Shown: positions 47,009 through 58,600 of the stretch, in pieces
Layout of the letters: each line of letters starts with the position of its first letter
Position numbering within the stretch: the stretch's first letter is position 1
Source: Macrophomina tecta
Taxonomy: Eukaryota > Ascomycota > Dothideomycetes > Botryosphaeriales > Botryosphaeriaceae
DNA length: 64,000 nucleotides
Direction of reading: 5' to 3'
Assembly (NCBI GenBank): GCA_024180945.1
Contig: JAKSGN010000041.1
Coordinates: 2,852,001-2,916,000, forward strand
Notes under the pieces: model-generated
Seen by the model: only the letters and a program-made list of their open reading frames with translations
What the model was told of the DNA's origin: nothing
The model's database searches: none
Made by a program: the position numbers and the translations under genes

Positions 47009-48646
47009 TTATGCGAAGCCAAGCATGCTCTTGCGCTTGGTCAACCGCCTGCGGCCCGGAACGCGTACTTCGTCGTCCGAGTCGGGAAAGGGCGGGATTT
47101 GAAGCGGGGGCTCCCTGGCGTCTGCGCCGCGAGGAACGAGGCGCGGGCGCTGGGCGAGACTGGAGGTCCTGGGTGGGCGCTCAACCTCTTTCTCATCGTC
47201 AATGGTATTATTGCTGAGGCGCGAAGCTGTCCGCGGGCTAAATGCCGCGGTGCTCGGGGTCGGCGGGATCGGCATACCCGGAGTCACGGGCGTCGGCGGC
47301 ATGTTCGGGGCGAGCGGCGAGGACACTGTGAGAAAGTTCTCCTTAGGCACATTCGAGTGCGTCATAGGAGAGATGGGGGAGAGCAAATCCATCGAGTCAC
47401 GGTGGTTCTTGTCGGCTTTACCCTTGCTTTTGCCCCACGTCGATCCGCGCTTATTTTGCGGGACCAGCGCAATCTTGGCAAGACTGAGCGTGCGGCTGAT
47501 GCTGCGCAGGCGCCTGTGCGCCGGCTTACCGGTGTCCTCGGGCTTGTCCTCTTCCTTCTTCGCAAAGGGGTCGGTGTTGAGGAAAGTGGGCGTCTCGGGA
47601 GTGAGCGGGGAGGTATTGGGTGCGAAAGGAGGGAGCTGGACCGAACCAGAACGCTGGCGAACGTGGAGCGTAGAGGAGCGCTTTGAGTGGGGAGATTGCG
47701 AGTACGAGGAGCGGACGGATGATGGGCGGCGCAGCTCGGCATCGGCGGGCACTGAGGGTCGCTCGAGCATGGGAGATGTAGGTTCAGGCTCGGTCGAGTG
47801 GGAACGAGTCGGAAGCGGCGGAGGACTTGGGGAAAGCGTTGTCCTCAGATCCGTAGTCGATCGCATAAGCTTGGGACGGTCGGTGTTGTAGATGCTGGAG
47901 GATGGTGCTGCTGCCATGCTGTAGTGCCTGGCTACCTTGGTGGCCGAGCGGAGTGATCCTGTTGACGGCACTGGCGGCGCGGAAGCAGGATCGTAGGAAA
48001 GCGGTGACCTGGTTATGGACGGTCGCTCTCTCGCAGGAGCGGAAGACTTGCGCCGCTCCGACCGGGGAGGCACAATTGGCGAGCTACACGAATCGCTGTA
48101 GGTGGATGGTCGCGGGAGCGCCGGGCGGTCGGTCGAAGCGGGGGGTCTGTAGTTTCCCAGAGACATCCGCGACATCCTGGGCACAGGAGACTTCAGGATG
48201 GGAACAGCATTTGCAACAGCCGGCACGCTAAATGTACGTTCGCGCGTGGGGTGAGTTTCGTTCATGTCAACGACCTTGGCACGGCCTGCGGAAACGTAAG
48301 ACACGGCTTTGGCAACCTTGCACGGCTGTGCATTTGCGAGGGGAGAGACAATTGATGTTGCCTCGACAATTTGGATTTCTTCGTCATCACCGTTGTCGTC
48401 GTCGGATTGCTCAGCCGAGTCGGAGACGGTGGGTGAGAGGTCCTCCTCGGATGAAAGATATCTGTCCTGGAGCATGCTGGGCGGTTCCAGGGAGGGCAGC
48501 GGCATTGTCGAGGAGCGAGCCAGACGGATCCTGTCCTGGTCGTCGAGGTCGGGCGTACTGGCCGGACTCTCGTTATTCTGGCTGCGATGGTAGGACTTCT
48601 CGACAGTCCACTGGGGCAATTGCTGGGTGCTGTGTACGTCCACCAT
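47009..48646 (-). CDS. Disordered Ser/Pro-rich protein, function unknown
   Basis: Single exon, 545 residues from MVDVHSTQQLPQW. The open frame extends 111 codons further upstream, but that part is Pro/Arg-rich and not convincing. The product is not recognised. It has an acidic stretch (SDSAEQSDDDNGDDEEIQIVE), followed by many Ser/Pro/Arg motifs (SPPPLPTRSHS, RRPSSVRSSYSQSPHSKRSS) that look like phosphorylation sites. It also has basic segments (RRLRSISRTLSLAKIALVPQ; KRGSTWGKSKGKADKN) and a basic end RRRLTKRKSMLGF. There is no membrane span or signal peptide. Codon use is consistent with coding throughout. Such proteins are often signalling or cortical scaffolds, but no function is assigned. 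It is isolated: about 7.0 kb upstream and 6.2 kb downstream without a gene. Confidence 0.75.
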   Translation of the reverse strand: MVDVHSTQQLPQWTVEKSYHRSQNNESPASTPDLDDQDRIRLARSSTMPLPSLEPPSMLQDRYLSSEEDLSPTVSDSAEQSDDDNGDDEEIQIVEATSIVSPLANAQPCKVAKAVSYVSAGRAKVVDMNETHPTRERTFSVPAVANAVPILKSPVPRMSRMSLGNYRPPASTDRPALPRPSTYSDSCSSPIVPPRSERRKSSAPARERPSITRSPLSYDPASAPPVPSTGSLRSATKVARHYSMAAAPSSSIYNTDRPKLMRSTTDLRTTLSPSPPPLPTRSHSTEPEPTSPMLERPSVPADAELRRPSSVRSSYSQSPHSKRSSTLHVRQRSGSVQLPPFAPNTSPLTPETPTFLNTDPFAKKEEDKPEDTGKPAHRRLRSISRTLSLAKIALVPQNKRGSTWGKSKGKADKNHRDSMDLLSPISPMTHSNVPKENFLTVSSPLAPNMPPTPVTPGMPIPPTPSTAAFSPRTASRLSNNTIDDEKEVERPPRTSSLAQRPRLVPRGADAREPPLQIPPFPDSDDEVRVPGRRRLTKRKSMLGFA

Positions 48647-51600
48647 GGTCGCAGGCCAGAAGAGCTCTGCTGCTGCTGGCGAGGGACACGGCGGATTAAG
48701 AGTGCGGGGTGGGATGGGCCTTCGCTGAAGGCGGGCGGAAGGGTCTCGGTGGATAAGTAGGCGCAGGAATCCGGTAGAGGGTTCGCGCGGCGGGCCTAAG
48801 ACGTGGGTGGTGGCAGGCGGTGATGTATAAGGAATGGAGCGGCCACGGGACCCCAGCGCTGGATGAAGAAGGGAGCCGGGGGGGGCAGTGGCGGCAGGGA
48901 TGTGATGATGGCAAGACCCTTTATCGGTTATATTAGGATGGACTGACGGCTGCTCAGTCGGCTGCTCCGTGCGCGTCAAGTGGGTTTCAAGTACACTGGG
49001 CTCGCGGAAGAATTACGACTGGAAGGGCGGCTAGGTCAGATCTGGGGCGAGCAGTGTGCCAAGGCAATCAATCTGATGGCTGGCGGGCGTTCGAGGCGGG
49101 CGACGTGCGAGGCAGGGCGGCGGGGGCTGGCAGCTCTGCGCGTCTCGTCGGCGTCGCAGTCGAGGCTAGTTGGGGGATGAGCGGGCAGCTCGTGGAGGCC
49201 ATGCAGTTGCAGCTGCAGCTGCAGGGCGGGCGGCCGGGAGGCAGGCGTGTGCTTGCTCGGCGCCTCCATGGTCGTGCAGGATGATGGCGGCCAACGGCAC
49301 GGCGTGAGCGGTGAGGCAGCGCGTGTGCTAGACAAGCTGGTGGGCACAGGCCAGCCCGCCAGGGGAACGTTGCGGGGGCTGCCATGCCGCGAACAGCAAA
49401 TCGCCCGGCCAGTGCGGTGTCTGATCGCCAGTCGCCGACGAGATTTGGCCAGGAACAGCGACGAGGCGTGCCCCATGCGCGGCACCCTGGCGAGCGCGCG
49501 GGAGCCATCATCCCATCGCAGCGCAGCGCATGCCATCGCCGCGCCCGCGTGGCGGCGGCAGCACCGCAGGCACCAGCAGCAACGGCGAGCGCGCAGCCGG
49601 CCAGCACCTCGTCCGCGTCGCATCGCATCGCATCGCGCCCCGGCCGAGGCGGCGGGTGAGACACAGAGGCAGCCGTCTCGCTGAAGCCGGGTCTGAGCGC
49701 CAGGGCTCGGGCAAGCGCGCTTCGCGGTGATCCTGCACGCTCCCAACTGCCAACCACCAACACGATGGCGTGCACCCTTTGGGACGAGTCAGCGCCCCCA
49801 ACCCGCCCCGGGGACCTATTCTGAGACATTCTCGTCGATGACGAACATGGCCCCGTTCGGCTGTGGCGCTGCCTGCTCTCGCTCAGGGATGGGCCGTGTT
49901 TCGAAAAGGCTCGGCGCGCAAACGAGGCTCCTCAAGCGAGAGACACAGAGAGGGTGGACGAGATAATGCAGGTGACGGGCAGGCCAACAGCAGTGCTGCA
50001 AACGCCCACGCAGGCACTGGCGGCCGGCGCTCCGAGGTTGCTCGTCGAGATGTGACAGCGGGCAGCCCATCGGGCCAATGATCAGCGCGACCAGCGACGA
50101 GTGCCGCCGAGAGCGCGCTGCCAGCTAACACGCCTGCTGCGCGCTGTTGGCCTTTTGCAGCAGTTTTTGCACGAGCACCTGATCCGGCGGACAAGCTTTG
50201 CCTCCGTTGATCCATAGCGTGACGCCTCTGCAACATGAAGACTTGGTGGCGCGCGCCGCAGCATCCTCAGGCACCAACCTAGGCAACTGTGTGCCCGCCG
50301 TAGCACGTGTCGTCGCATTCGGCACGCATCTCTCGATCGCGACCCTGCGCAATAGAAGATAGACAAGGAGATATACAAGGCGGTCCAGGGCCCTGGACGC
50401 TGAGATCTGGAGGAGCAGAGCGCAAGCTACGCGCTCGCCAATGGCAGTTGGCCCGGCGCAATGGCTATCTTATCTCCATCCGGCGGGAAATTGCACTTCC
50501 CCAAATACAATCTCTTAGACTTCAGCCTCATCTCCATCCCACACTGAGCACCTGTTCGCCGCTCTTCTGCCGCCGACCACCTGCTTCGCTGCCCCTCCTT
50601 TGCGGATAGTGTGCGCGATCGCGAGGCCGTCAGCCGCTGCTGCTGCTGCGCCGTCGATCCCGTGCTTGGGCGGCCTCGCGCTGCCGTGTCGCCCGAGATA
50701 CGCGCGCTTCAGGACTGGGAGCACCGCGAACTGTGCGAGCGAGATCCTTTGGTGGGTTCATGCTGGATGCCGTCATCCGCATCTGTGCTCGCTCGCATCT
50801 TGGCCTGGGGTGGGGATGCAGAGAATTGCGATGCACAGAGCCCCTCCATCCCCAGCCATCTCAACCCTCCGCCCTCACTCACACCACCACATCGCTTGAC
50901 CACCGGCGGCTCCCGGCCTGCCCGGCCCCCGCGGAGAGCCTCATGACCAGCCCGCCCGGCCAAGCGGCCGATGGCAGCGCCGGAAGGGCAAAATACGCCT
51001 TGTTGCTCGTGTTGTACACCACCGCGGTGGCCGCCTCTGTGTACGCCTGACGCCACCAGATCTGAAGACGCGTGCAGCGACTCGCAACCGACAGGTATTT
51101 CTGTGAAATCGCTGCCGCCGGGGCCGCATGCTGCTCCGCAAGAACCTGCGTGCACGGAGCAGTTGAAACATTTCGATTTCTCGCATCGCGAGCCCGAGCC
51201 TTGCCCTGCTCTCTGCCCCGTGCGGAATTGCGCAGCAGCGGAGGGGGAACTGAGTGCCGGGTAGAGCAATGTCCCGTGACTCCGGCTCCATCGCCCTCCC
51301 AAGTCCAGCTGCAACCTCAGCGCGGCCGTGCGTTTCAAACAGACAGAGAGACCGCGCTGCCGGCACCGCTGCGGAGCCGGACGGGTACCTGGCAGGGTCA
51401 ACGCATAAACGAGGGCTAATGGGCGATCAAACGGCATTACATCCTTATAGGGCAATCCCACGTCCACCTCCTGTGAGCACCACTCAATGCGGCTAAAGCC
51501 GCGAGCTCTCCAAGCGGAGAGCAGATAGCAAGAAGAGGACGGTGCGCGCCTAATAGATGACCGGCCTGGAGATCATTTGCCATAGGCCCCCACGGCATTT

Positions 51601-54567
51601 GCCTCTCCTCCAATGCCCATTCAAACCACCTCGCCCCTATACGACCCTTCCCGTATAGCTCCGGCCTGCATTATTACCGCTGTTATTGCGCATGACGACG
51701 GCAAAGGCCCGGGTGGCTTCAGGGTGGGAAGATCGAGGATCTGAGCCCGCCTGTCGCCCGCGATCCCCTCGTTGCCGTCATCAACCCCCTTCCCAGCGGC
51801 AGATGTGCACGCCTCTCCGTCCTGCAGCTTCGCATTATCAGGATCCGCTGTTTGCTCACGCTAGCCCGTTGCCGTCCAATCACTCAATTGAAATTTGCCT
51901 GGCGTCCCGGCCACTCAAGATTCCATTAACAGCCACTTTATCCAAGTCCTACTTCCCTGTCCATTTTTTTTTTTTTTTCTTCGACTCCCTTCTGTAAAGA
52001 GATCTGGCGGTGAGACCTCCGGCACCAACTCCGCCACCTAGCGCGCCTTTTCAGGACCCTGGGCCTTCATGAACGACACTCGCAGCCTTTTGAGGACACC
52101 GTCGGGTCAGGTGCCTACCTCCGACTATCGCGCTTGAGGAAACAGGCAAATGATCCACTCGCTCCATCGCCTCAACCCTTCCCCATCTCTGCTCCGCTAA
52201 CCGAGCCGTGATCACCAGCAATCTGAGACAACATGAGGACTCACACAATCAGACGATGCATGAAATCCGGTGCAATTGACGGAGCAGGCTTCGCAATAAC
52301 GTGGGTTTGAAAGTGCTCCGCCTGCCAGCCCAGACGATGCCCGCGCTCGTCTGTCTCTTGCAGCAAAATGTCCGTTATAGGCCAAGGGGGACGCGCAATG
52401 CTCTGTGGGATACATCCGCGCGGCCTCTTGCCATGTCCTCTTCTGTCCTCCCCCAACGTCTCAGCTTTTGTGGTCGGCGGAAAAATTCTTGTCATGATCT
52501 CCCTTTGCCCGGTCGACACTCCGCAGAACCCGCCGAGGTTTACGCCTCCGCTGGAACCTTCTGACGGGCCTTGAGACGGATCCTCGCTGCTGAGGACAAT
52601 GGCGTAGACATGACACATGGGAAGTTTATGCAACAACAACATCTTAGGATAGAGGCCGATTCTGTACGGAGCCTCGAAACAAGAGGCGGCGCGTCCGAAG
52701 CTGGCATTTCAAGTGTCCTTCCGCGCCAGCCGAGTGGCCACGAGTGAGCCGCCACAGTCGAGCCATCGCAAGCTTTGCTCCCTGTTGTCTCTCGTAGCCG
52801 TCTTGTCGTCAATCTCCCCAAACTCGTACGCATCCGGACCAAGGCGGCTCTCCCATAGTATCACGCCTCGCCAAGTAAACAGCTAGACACCGCGGAACCA
52901 CCAACTGTCCGGTAGCACCCGCGTCTAGTCAACGTCTACGGCCGCCGTCGACGGTTTGCTCGCGGGCCAACGTGTCAGAAAGCCCAGTCTGCTAAAAACA
53001 GCTGAATCTGAGACGTAAACAAAACCACACAGACCTTTCGGCCACGCCAGCGAAGTACAGACTCTGCCTTCCAGAAGCCTTCCTAGTTCGCGCTGGGCAT
53101 GAGGCGTTCGTATTTTCAGACGAGCGCTAGTGAGAGCAAGCAGAGCCGCTAGCACGGGTTTGCGATAGCTAGCAGCGACAGTTTGTGCTAGTGCTCATGA
53201 GAGAATGAGCGAGTGCAGAGACCGCGGACGAGAGTTGATCTGGACACGTTCACATTTGCGCGAACAACACACCTGCAGTAGCTCAGATCCTATGACTAGG
53301 CCGCGCGCCTCCTCCAAAGCGCCATTGCGCATCCCTTCAAGCCCCCATGCAGCCAAAAACTCTCTCCCAACACCGTAACGCGGCACGGCTTCCCGCGCCA
53401 CGCACGACACCACCCCCGCACAATTCAGCTCTAGACTCACGCTCCCAGATCCCAAATCCCGACCTTCTCCTCCCGCGTTCATGCATCAAACGCCCGTGTC
53501 GTTTCAAAACATGGTTTCTCGATCATGCTAATATAGGGATACACACATACAAAGCCCCAAGTCTGGGTTCTTCTTCCTATCTTGTCTACGCTACACATCA
53601 TATCGTCGAGCACTTAGGCGGGCCGCAACGGCTGCGCCTGATACATGGAACCGTTACTTCCCCCCAACGGTGAGGAGGTGTCAGTGCCGATGGCTTTGAA
53701 CATGCTGGAGACGGCAGTTGATGTCTGCTACGGCAGGAGGACAGGCGGCAGAGAATAGGTCGCGCACGAGGAGAACTGAGGCTGTTCATCTGTTTGCAGC
53801 GTGTGCACACTCTCACGCCCGGACAGTAGACTCGTCGGCCTCCCATAAGATCCATCAGAACGGCACCAAGTGCGCAAGGGTTCAAGCAGAACTGAGCCCA
53901 GCTACATCCAAGCATCTCTTGCACTCCTGACCCGCCGATTCGGAGCACAACCTGGCGGCAGCGACCAGTCCAACCCCGTCTACAGACCCACAACACCACG
54001 TACGTCCTCAACACTCTCCCTAACGGCCTCGGAGCTTAGTCCAAACCCAGCCGTGGCGAAACTTCGCGGTCTTGCCTGAAACTAGCGACCACGCCACCGC
54101 CACGGGCGGTCGCACCATTGACACGGTCGGGCGTATGCCCAATGCAAAGTGGTGAGGATCCACGGTAGACGGCGATGGCGCCGGGATGGTGGATGGTTGC
54201 GCAAATGGGTGCTCCAAGCAAAAAGGTATACAGCAGAAAAGAATATCGTTCTGTGGGGGCGTCGTTGAAGCTCAGGCGAAAAAGGGCTAGGTGCATCTGG
54301 AACCGGGGGGACGGGAGTGGGCGTATCGGCGGTAGGGCGAAAGTTTATGATGTTTGTCCTTACTCGGAGGCTCGTCCCAGAAAGTCAGTCTTCGTTGGCG
54401 TGCTGAGGGATGTCATGAACGGCATTGCCATAGAATCCACGATTCATTTCCCAAATTCTTTATTATTGCCTAAACGGTATTACGTCTCTATTCAAATGAG
54501 CACGCACACCTCGACCATACAGAGCTTCCAACAGCCCCGTGGGCCACGTAGCACCAGCCAAAGAGCC

Positions 54568-54587
54568 AAAAAAAAAAAAAAAAAAAA
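54568..54587 (+). repeat. Poly(A) tract, A20
   Basis: Twenty adenines in intergenic DNA about 1.1 kb downstream of CTK1. It is the first of three such tracts within 1 kb (also 54938-54954 and 55520-55537). Confidence 0.9.
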
Positions 54588-54937
54588 GGAGAAATTATCC
54601 AAAGCTTGTTGTACCGTCAAGATCGAGCCTGTTCATCCCCGGGGGCATAGCAGATCTTATCAAACTTTACGCGAAAACCGTGCGATATAGTTTCTCGCAT
54701 CGCAAGGTCCAAAGATCTATGTCGTCCGGGTAAGACCACTGACAACAGCACACATCCTGGGTTCGGAGTCGAATCTCGATCGGCATTGACGATAGGGCTC
54801 CCGGACTTCAAAGGCCTTCTCCTTCTATGGACAGTCTCTTTTTCTTGTAATTATATTTTTCTGCTTTTGAGTTTAACTCATGCGACAGCGCTGCACGACC
54901 TTGCTTTCTGCCTCACCGCCTCCCCACCCCCAAAAAC

Positions 54938-54954
54938 AAAAAAAAAAAAAAAAA
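54938..54954 (+). repeat. Poly(A) tract, A17
   Basis: Seventeen adenines preceded by CCCCCAAAAAC and followed by GAGAAAAAAA. Second of the three tracts downstream of CTK1. Confidence 0.9.
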
Positions 54955-55519
54955 GAGAAAAAAAATTCAATACTTGGCTCTAGAGCTAAAATGTTGTCCC
55001 TCGCATCCGTCGTCTCAGTACAGAAACATGCAGTCCCTTTCAACGCTTCCTTACACCAAGGAGAGCAGGTGAAAGATGGCACGACGCGAAATATGGAGAA
55101 AGCCGATCTAGCATATGTAGTCCAACCACTCCACTCCTTACCACCACTTTCCTCCCCAGACCAGAAATAGCAACCAACACGTCTGCAAGCAACGACATAT
55201 CCACAAATCTACGCTGTATTTCTCCGCCTGCATCGTAAAAACACCAACACGTACATGCCTCGCGCCAACGCATCGCCCAATCAGACCAACGGGCCAGCAA
55301 ACCGCACCAACACACCCACGCCGCACGATCAAGGCCCAATCAGGAAGAAACGAAGATCAGAGATGCTTTTCATACATTATTCCCCGGCATATGTGCTGAC
55401 AACACCTTGTACAAAACGAAGAAGATGCGTTGCGCTGCGCCGCCAGCACCTCATACAAGTTTTGCGTGCTGTAGCTGGTATCGATCAATAGTCGCATGAC
55501 CGATGACGAGCTCGCAAGG

Positions 55520-55537
55520 AAAAAAAAAAAAAAAAAA
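55520..55537 (+). repeat. Poly(A) tract, A18
   Basis: Eighteen adenines about 140 bp beyond the CTK1 stop. On the CTK1 sense strand this is a T18 run inside the likely 3'-UTR, where it may act in 3'-end formation. Confidence 0.9.
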
Positions 55538-55678
55538 CAGAGAGATTTAGTTGCGCACACACAAACAAACAACCCACTCTCCAAATAGGAAACTTAAGAT
55601 ATACGAGAAGAGGCCAACAAATTCCCCACTCAATCATTCCTCGCCACCAACCCGCTGATCAGAGAGTGAGCTCCACTT

Positions 55679-58600
55679 TCACTTTTCCACGTCCATCATC
55701 TCGCCTCCAGTAGTCGTCCCGCCACCGCCCGTGCTGCCAGGCCCTGCACCGACGCTCCCACTCGCCACGCTGTCCCCACCGTACTGCTTAACCCTCTTCG
55801 CCTCCCTGCCCTCCACGTCCGCAACACCGCTATCCCCCGCTCTCCTCTTCTCGCCCTCTCCAGCTCTGCGCCGCTCATCCTCCCTCGCTTGCCTCCTCGC
55901 CTCTTTATCCAACCTCTCCTTCTCCTTTCTCAATGCCTTGCTCTCAAACTCGTGCCAATCGCCTTCAAGCTTCTCCAATTCCCACGCGCGCCTTGGTGCC
56001 GGCTCCTCCGTTGTGAAGTACGGGTGCTCCAAGACGTCGCTCGCACTCGGGCGCGCTGCGGGGTCGTACTGGAACATTGCGGAGAGCAGATCGAAAGCGG
56101 CGGGTGTCACGCGGTCCTTGTATTTCTCGGCGAATGTGCTCGGCTTCTTTTCGGAGGGCCGGAGCAACTCGAACCATTGCATGTCGACGATACCCGGCCA
56201 TTCTGCGCGCGTGGGCGTGCCGAGGACATTGTAGATCTTCTCCAACTGGTTGATTTCGCCGCCATCGCCGGGAAATATGGCGTGCTTGGTAAAGATTTCC
56301 ATGAGCACGCATGCAGCTGACCAGATGTCGACTGCCGGTCCGTACTGCGTCTCGCCCAACAGAAGTTCCGGAGAGCGGTACCAGATAGTGATGACGCGGT
56401 TGGTATAGTCGAGTTTCTTTCGCTTTGCATAAAATCTTGCCAACCCGAAATCTGCAAGCTTCAGTTGGCCTGTGTTGCTGACCAAGATGTTAGCAGCCTT
56501 GATGTCTCGGTGAAGGACTCCACGGCGGTGCAGGTAGTCGAGGCCTTCGAAAAACTGCTTAGCTAGGTCTTTCTTATGCGAGTGTTCGAGTTTGAATGAC
56601 GGATGGTTGAGAAGACCTGTGAGATCATGGGACAAATATTCGAAAACCATAAAGCAATCATTCTTCTCCACCATAACTTCCTGGAGTTTGACGATGTTTT
56701 CGTGGTTAAGTGATTGGAGCAGCTTGATTTCGCGGATCGCAGTGACAGGGAAACCATCACGTTCACCCTCCATCCTGATCTTCTTGAGTGCGACCTTGTC
56801 GTTGGTGTAAACATGAATGGCTTTGAAAACCTTTCCGTAGGTTCCCGAACCGACGACGGATTCGTTGCCAGGTTTCCGGAAATATACAGAATCAGAAGCA
56901 GCGAATTCAGGCTTCAATGTCGGCTTCGGCTTCGGACGCTTCATTATTCTCTTCTCTTTCCGTGGAGGTGCGGGCTTCGGTTCAGAGCGTCGTGTTTCCG
57001 AAGGCCTGTAATCTGATACCTTGAAACCTGTGGGACGGAAAGCGGATGACCCAGACTCTGATCGCCGGTCATCATAGTCTCGATCTCTTCTGTCATCGTC
57101 CCTTCGATAGTCTGATCTTCTGCCTTCCAGTCTCCGATCATCCAACCTTCGGTCGTCGAGCCGTCGGTCATCAAGCCTTCTGTCAACCGATCGCCGGTCG
57201 TCAAGCCTCCTACCATCAGTTCTTCGGTCGTCCAGTCTTCTATCATCTAGCCTTCGATCGTCAAGTCTTCGATCCTCTGGCCTCCTGTAGTCTGAACGCC
57301 TATCCCTGTCGTCACGGTCTGAATATCTGTACTCTGACCTCCGATCATCGTACTTGTAATCTGGCCTGCGGTCGTCGACCCTGTAATCGGCTCTGCGGTC
57401 GTACGGAGCGTCATAGCGTCGGTCACTACGTGACTCGATTCTTGGCTTTGATGTGGTGGTAGGCGGTGTCGGAAGAGGCTTGGCTTTTGCTGCTGCTGTC
57501 TCAAGGACAGACGTCTCGCGGGGCTTGGATGAAAGATCTGCCTTGGGAGCGGTGGAAGCAGATGGAGCTACCTTAGATTTGAGCGCGAAACTTATCTTCG
57601 GCCCTGATGAACCCTGCGAGGCTTCGGAGGTGGCCGGTTGTGGTGGAGGCACGTCCTTCTCTTTCTCCTTAGGACCTTGGTCTTCGACTCTCAGATCCTT
57701 TGAGGGGCGAAATGGGTTGTCATCTTCGTCAACTGATGATTGGCCTTGCTCAGGAACAGGAGATTGCGATTGGCTGGCTTGTTGCTGTTGCTGATTCATG
57801 CCAACCACTGGTGCTAATAGACTGCGATGCTTGTCAATGGGCGCCCGACCACCACGACTACCAGTGGCCGGAGTCCACGAGAGATTACTGTAATGGCCTC
57901 TGCCACGTCCTACGGCCGGCGTCGGTTGCGAATATGATGAAGTTGACGGCGGGTAACGACGTTCAGTTGAGTTGTAGTGAGTCCCACGGTAGCTTCCATG
58001 GCCTCCTCGGTACGAAGCCGGGGGTTGGCTGGAATAGCCTTGCGGAGGAGCGTTGTAGGGCTGCTGTTGGTAATAAGATGGCTGTGATGGAGGATAGTTG
58101 GGATGGTAAGGGGATTGATTCGGCGAATATCCATGTGGTGGGGACCTATAACACGTTAGGCGTTTGTTGGGCATGCTGCTTCTATCTGTACTTACCCATG
58201 GTGACTACCGTAAAACGGTGGCTGAGTTCCCCAATTACCTCTCCCCCCCGTATAGGGCGACTGTGACTGCGGCGATACGTGGTTTGGCGTCGCATATGGT
58301 GGGGTATTTGAGTAGCTCCGAGTGTCGACTGGAGGACGGGAGGGTCTCCCTTGGTTCGGATAGCCTTCACGCATTCTTCTATCTCCCTCGGCTGACCTTG
58401 CAGTGTCCGAATCGTAACTTCGCCCACGTTCCCGGGAAGTTCGTCTCGACTCAGGCCTGCTCGCTCTTACAGGCCGGTCAGATTCACGAGAAGCGCGAGA
58501 CTCAGCGCGGTGTTTGTGTCGTGTCGTGGATGCGGGAGGAGGTGAACGGGAGGAACGGCGATGTGGGGATACACGAGGACGATGATCTTTCCTCTCCGAT

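Larger units (their letters stand above)
48647..55678. other. 7.0-kb gene-poor region upstream of the disordered-protein gene
   Basis: GC-rich between 49 and 53 kb, with dense overlapping ORFs on both strands, the largest 253 codons. They are Arg/Ala/Pro-rich, lack domains, and frames shift without conserved content. A GCAGCT-rich repeat lies near 49207-49230. Toward CTK1 there are homopolymer tracts (T15 at 51964-51978, A20 at 54568-54587, A17 at 54938-54954, A18 at 55520-55537). Nothing more could be supported. A long regulatory region or non-coding RNA is possible. Confidence 0.5.

Noticed and set aside
47202..47891. 229-codon plus-strand ORFs over the disordered-protein gene
   Set aside because: Antisense shadows; Gly/Val/Arg-rich translation of Ser/Pro codons.
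50709..51467. 252-codon minus-strand ORF
   Set aside because: Low-complexity, Gly/Ser/Arg-rich, with equally long ORFs in overlapping frames; no homology features.
54700..54800. Possible tRNA (GGTTCGG...TCGAATC pattern)
   Set aside because: B-box resemblance only; no acceptor or anticodon stem could be paired on either strand.
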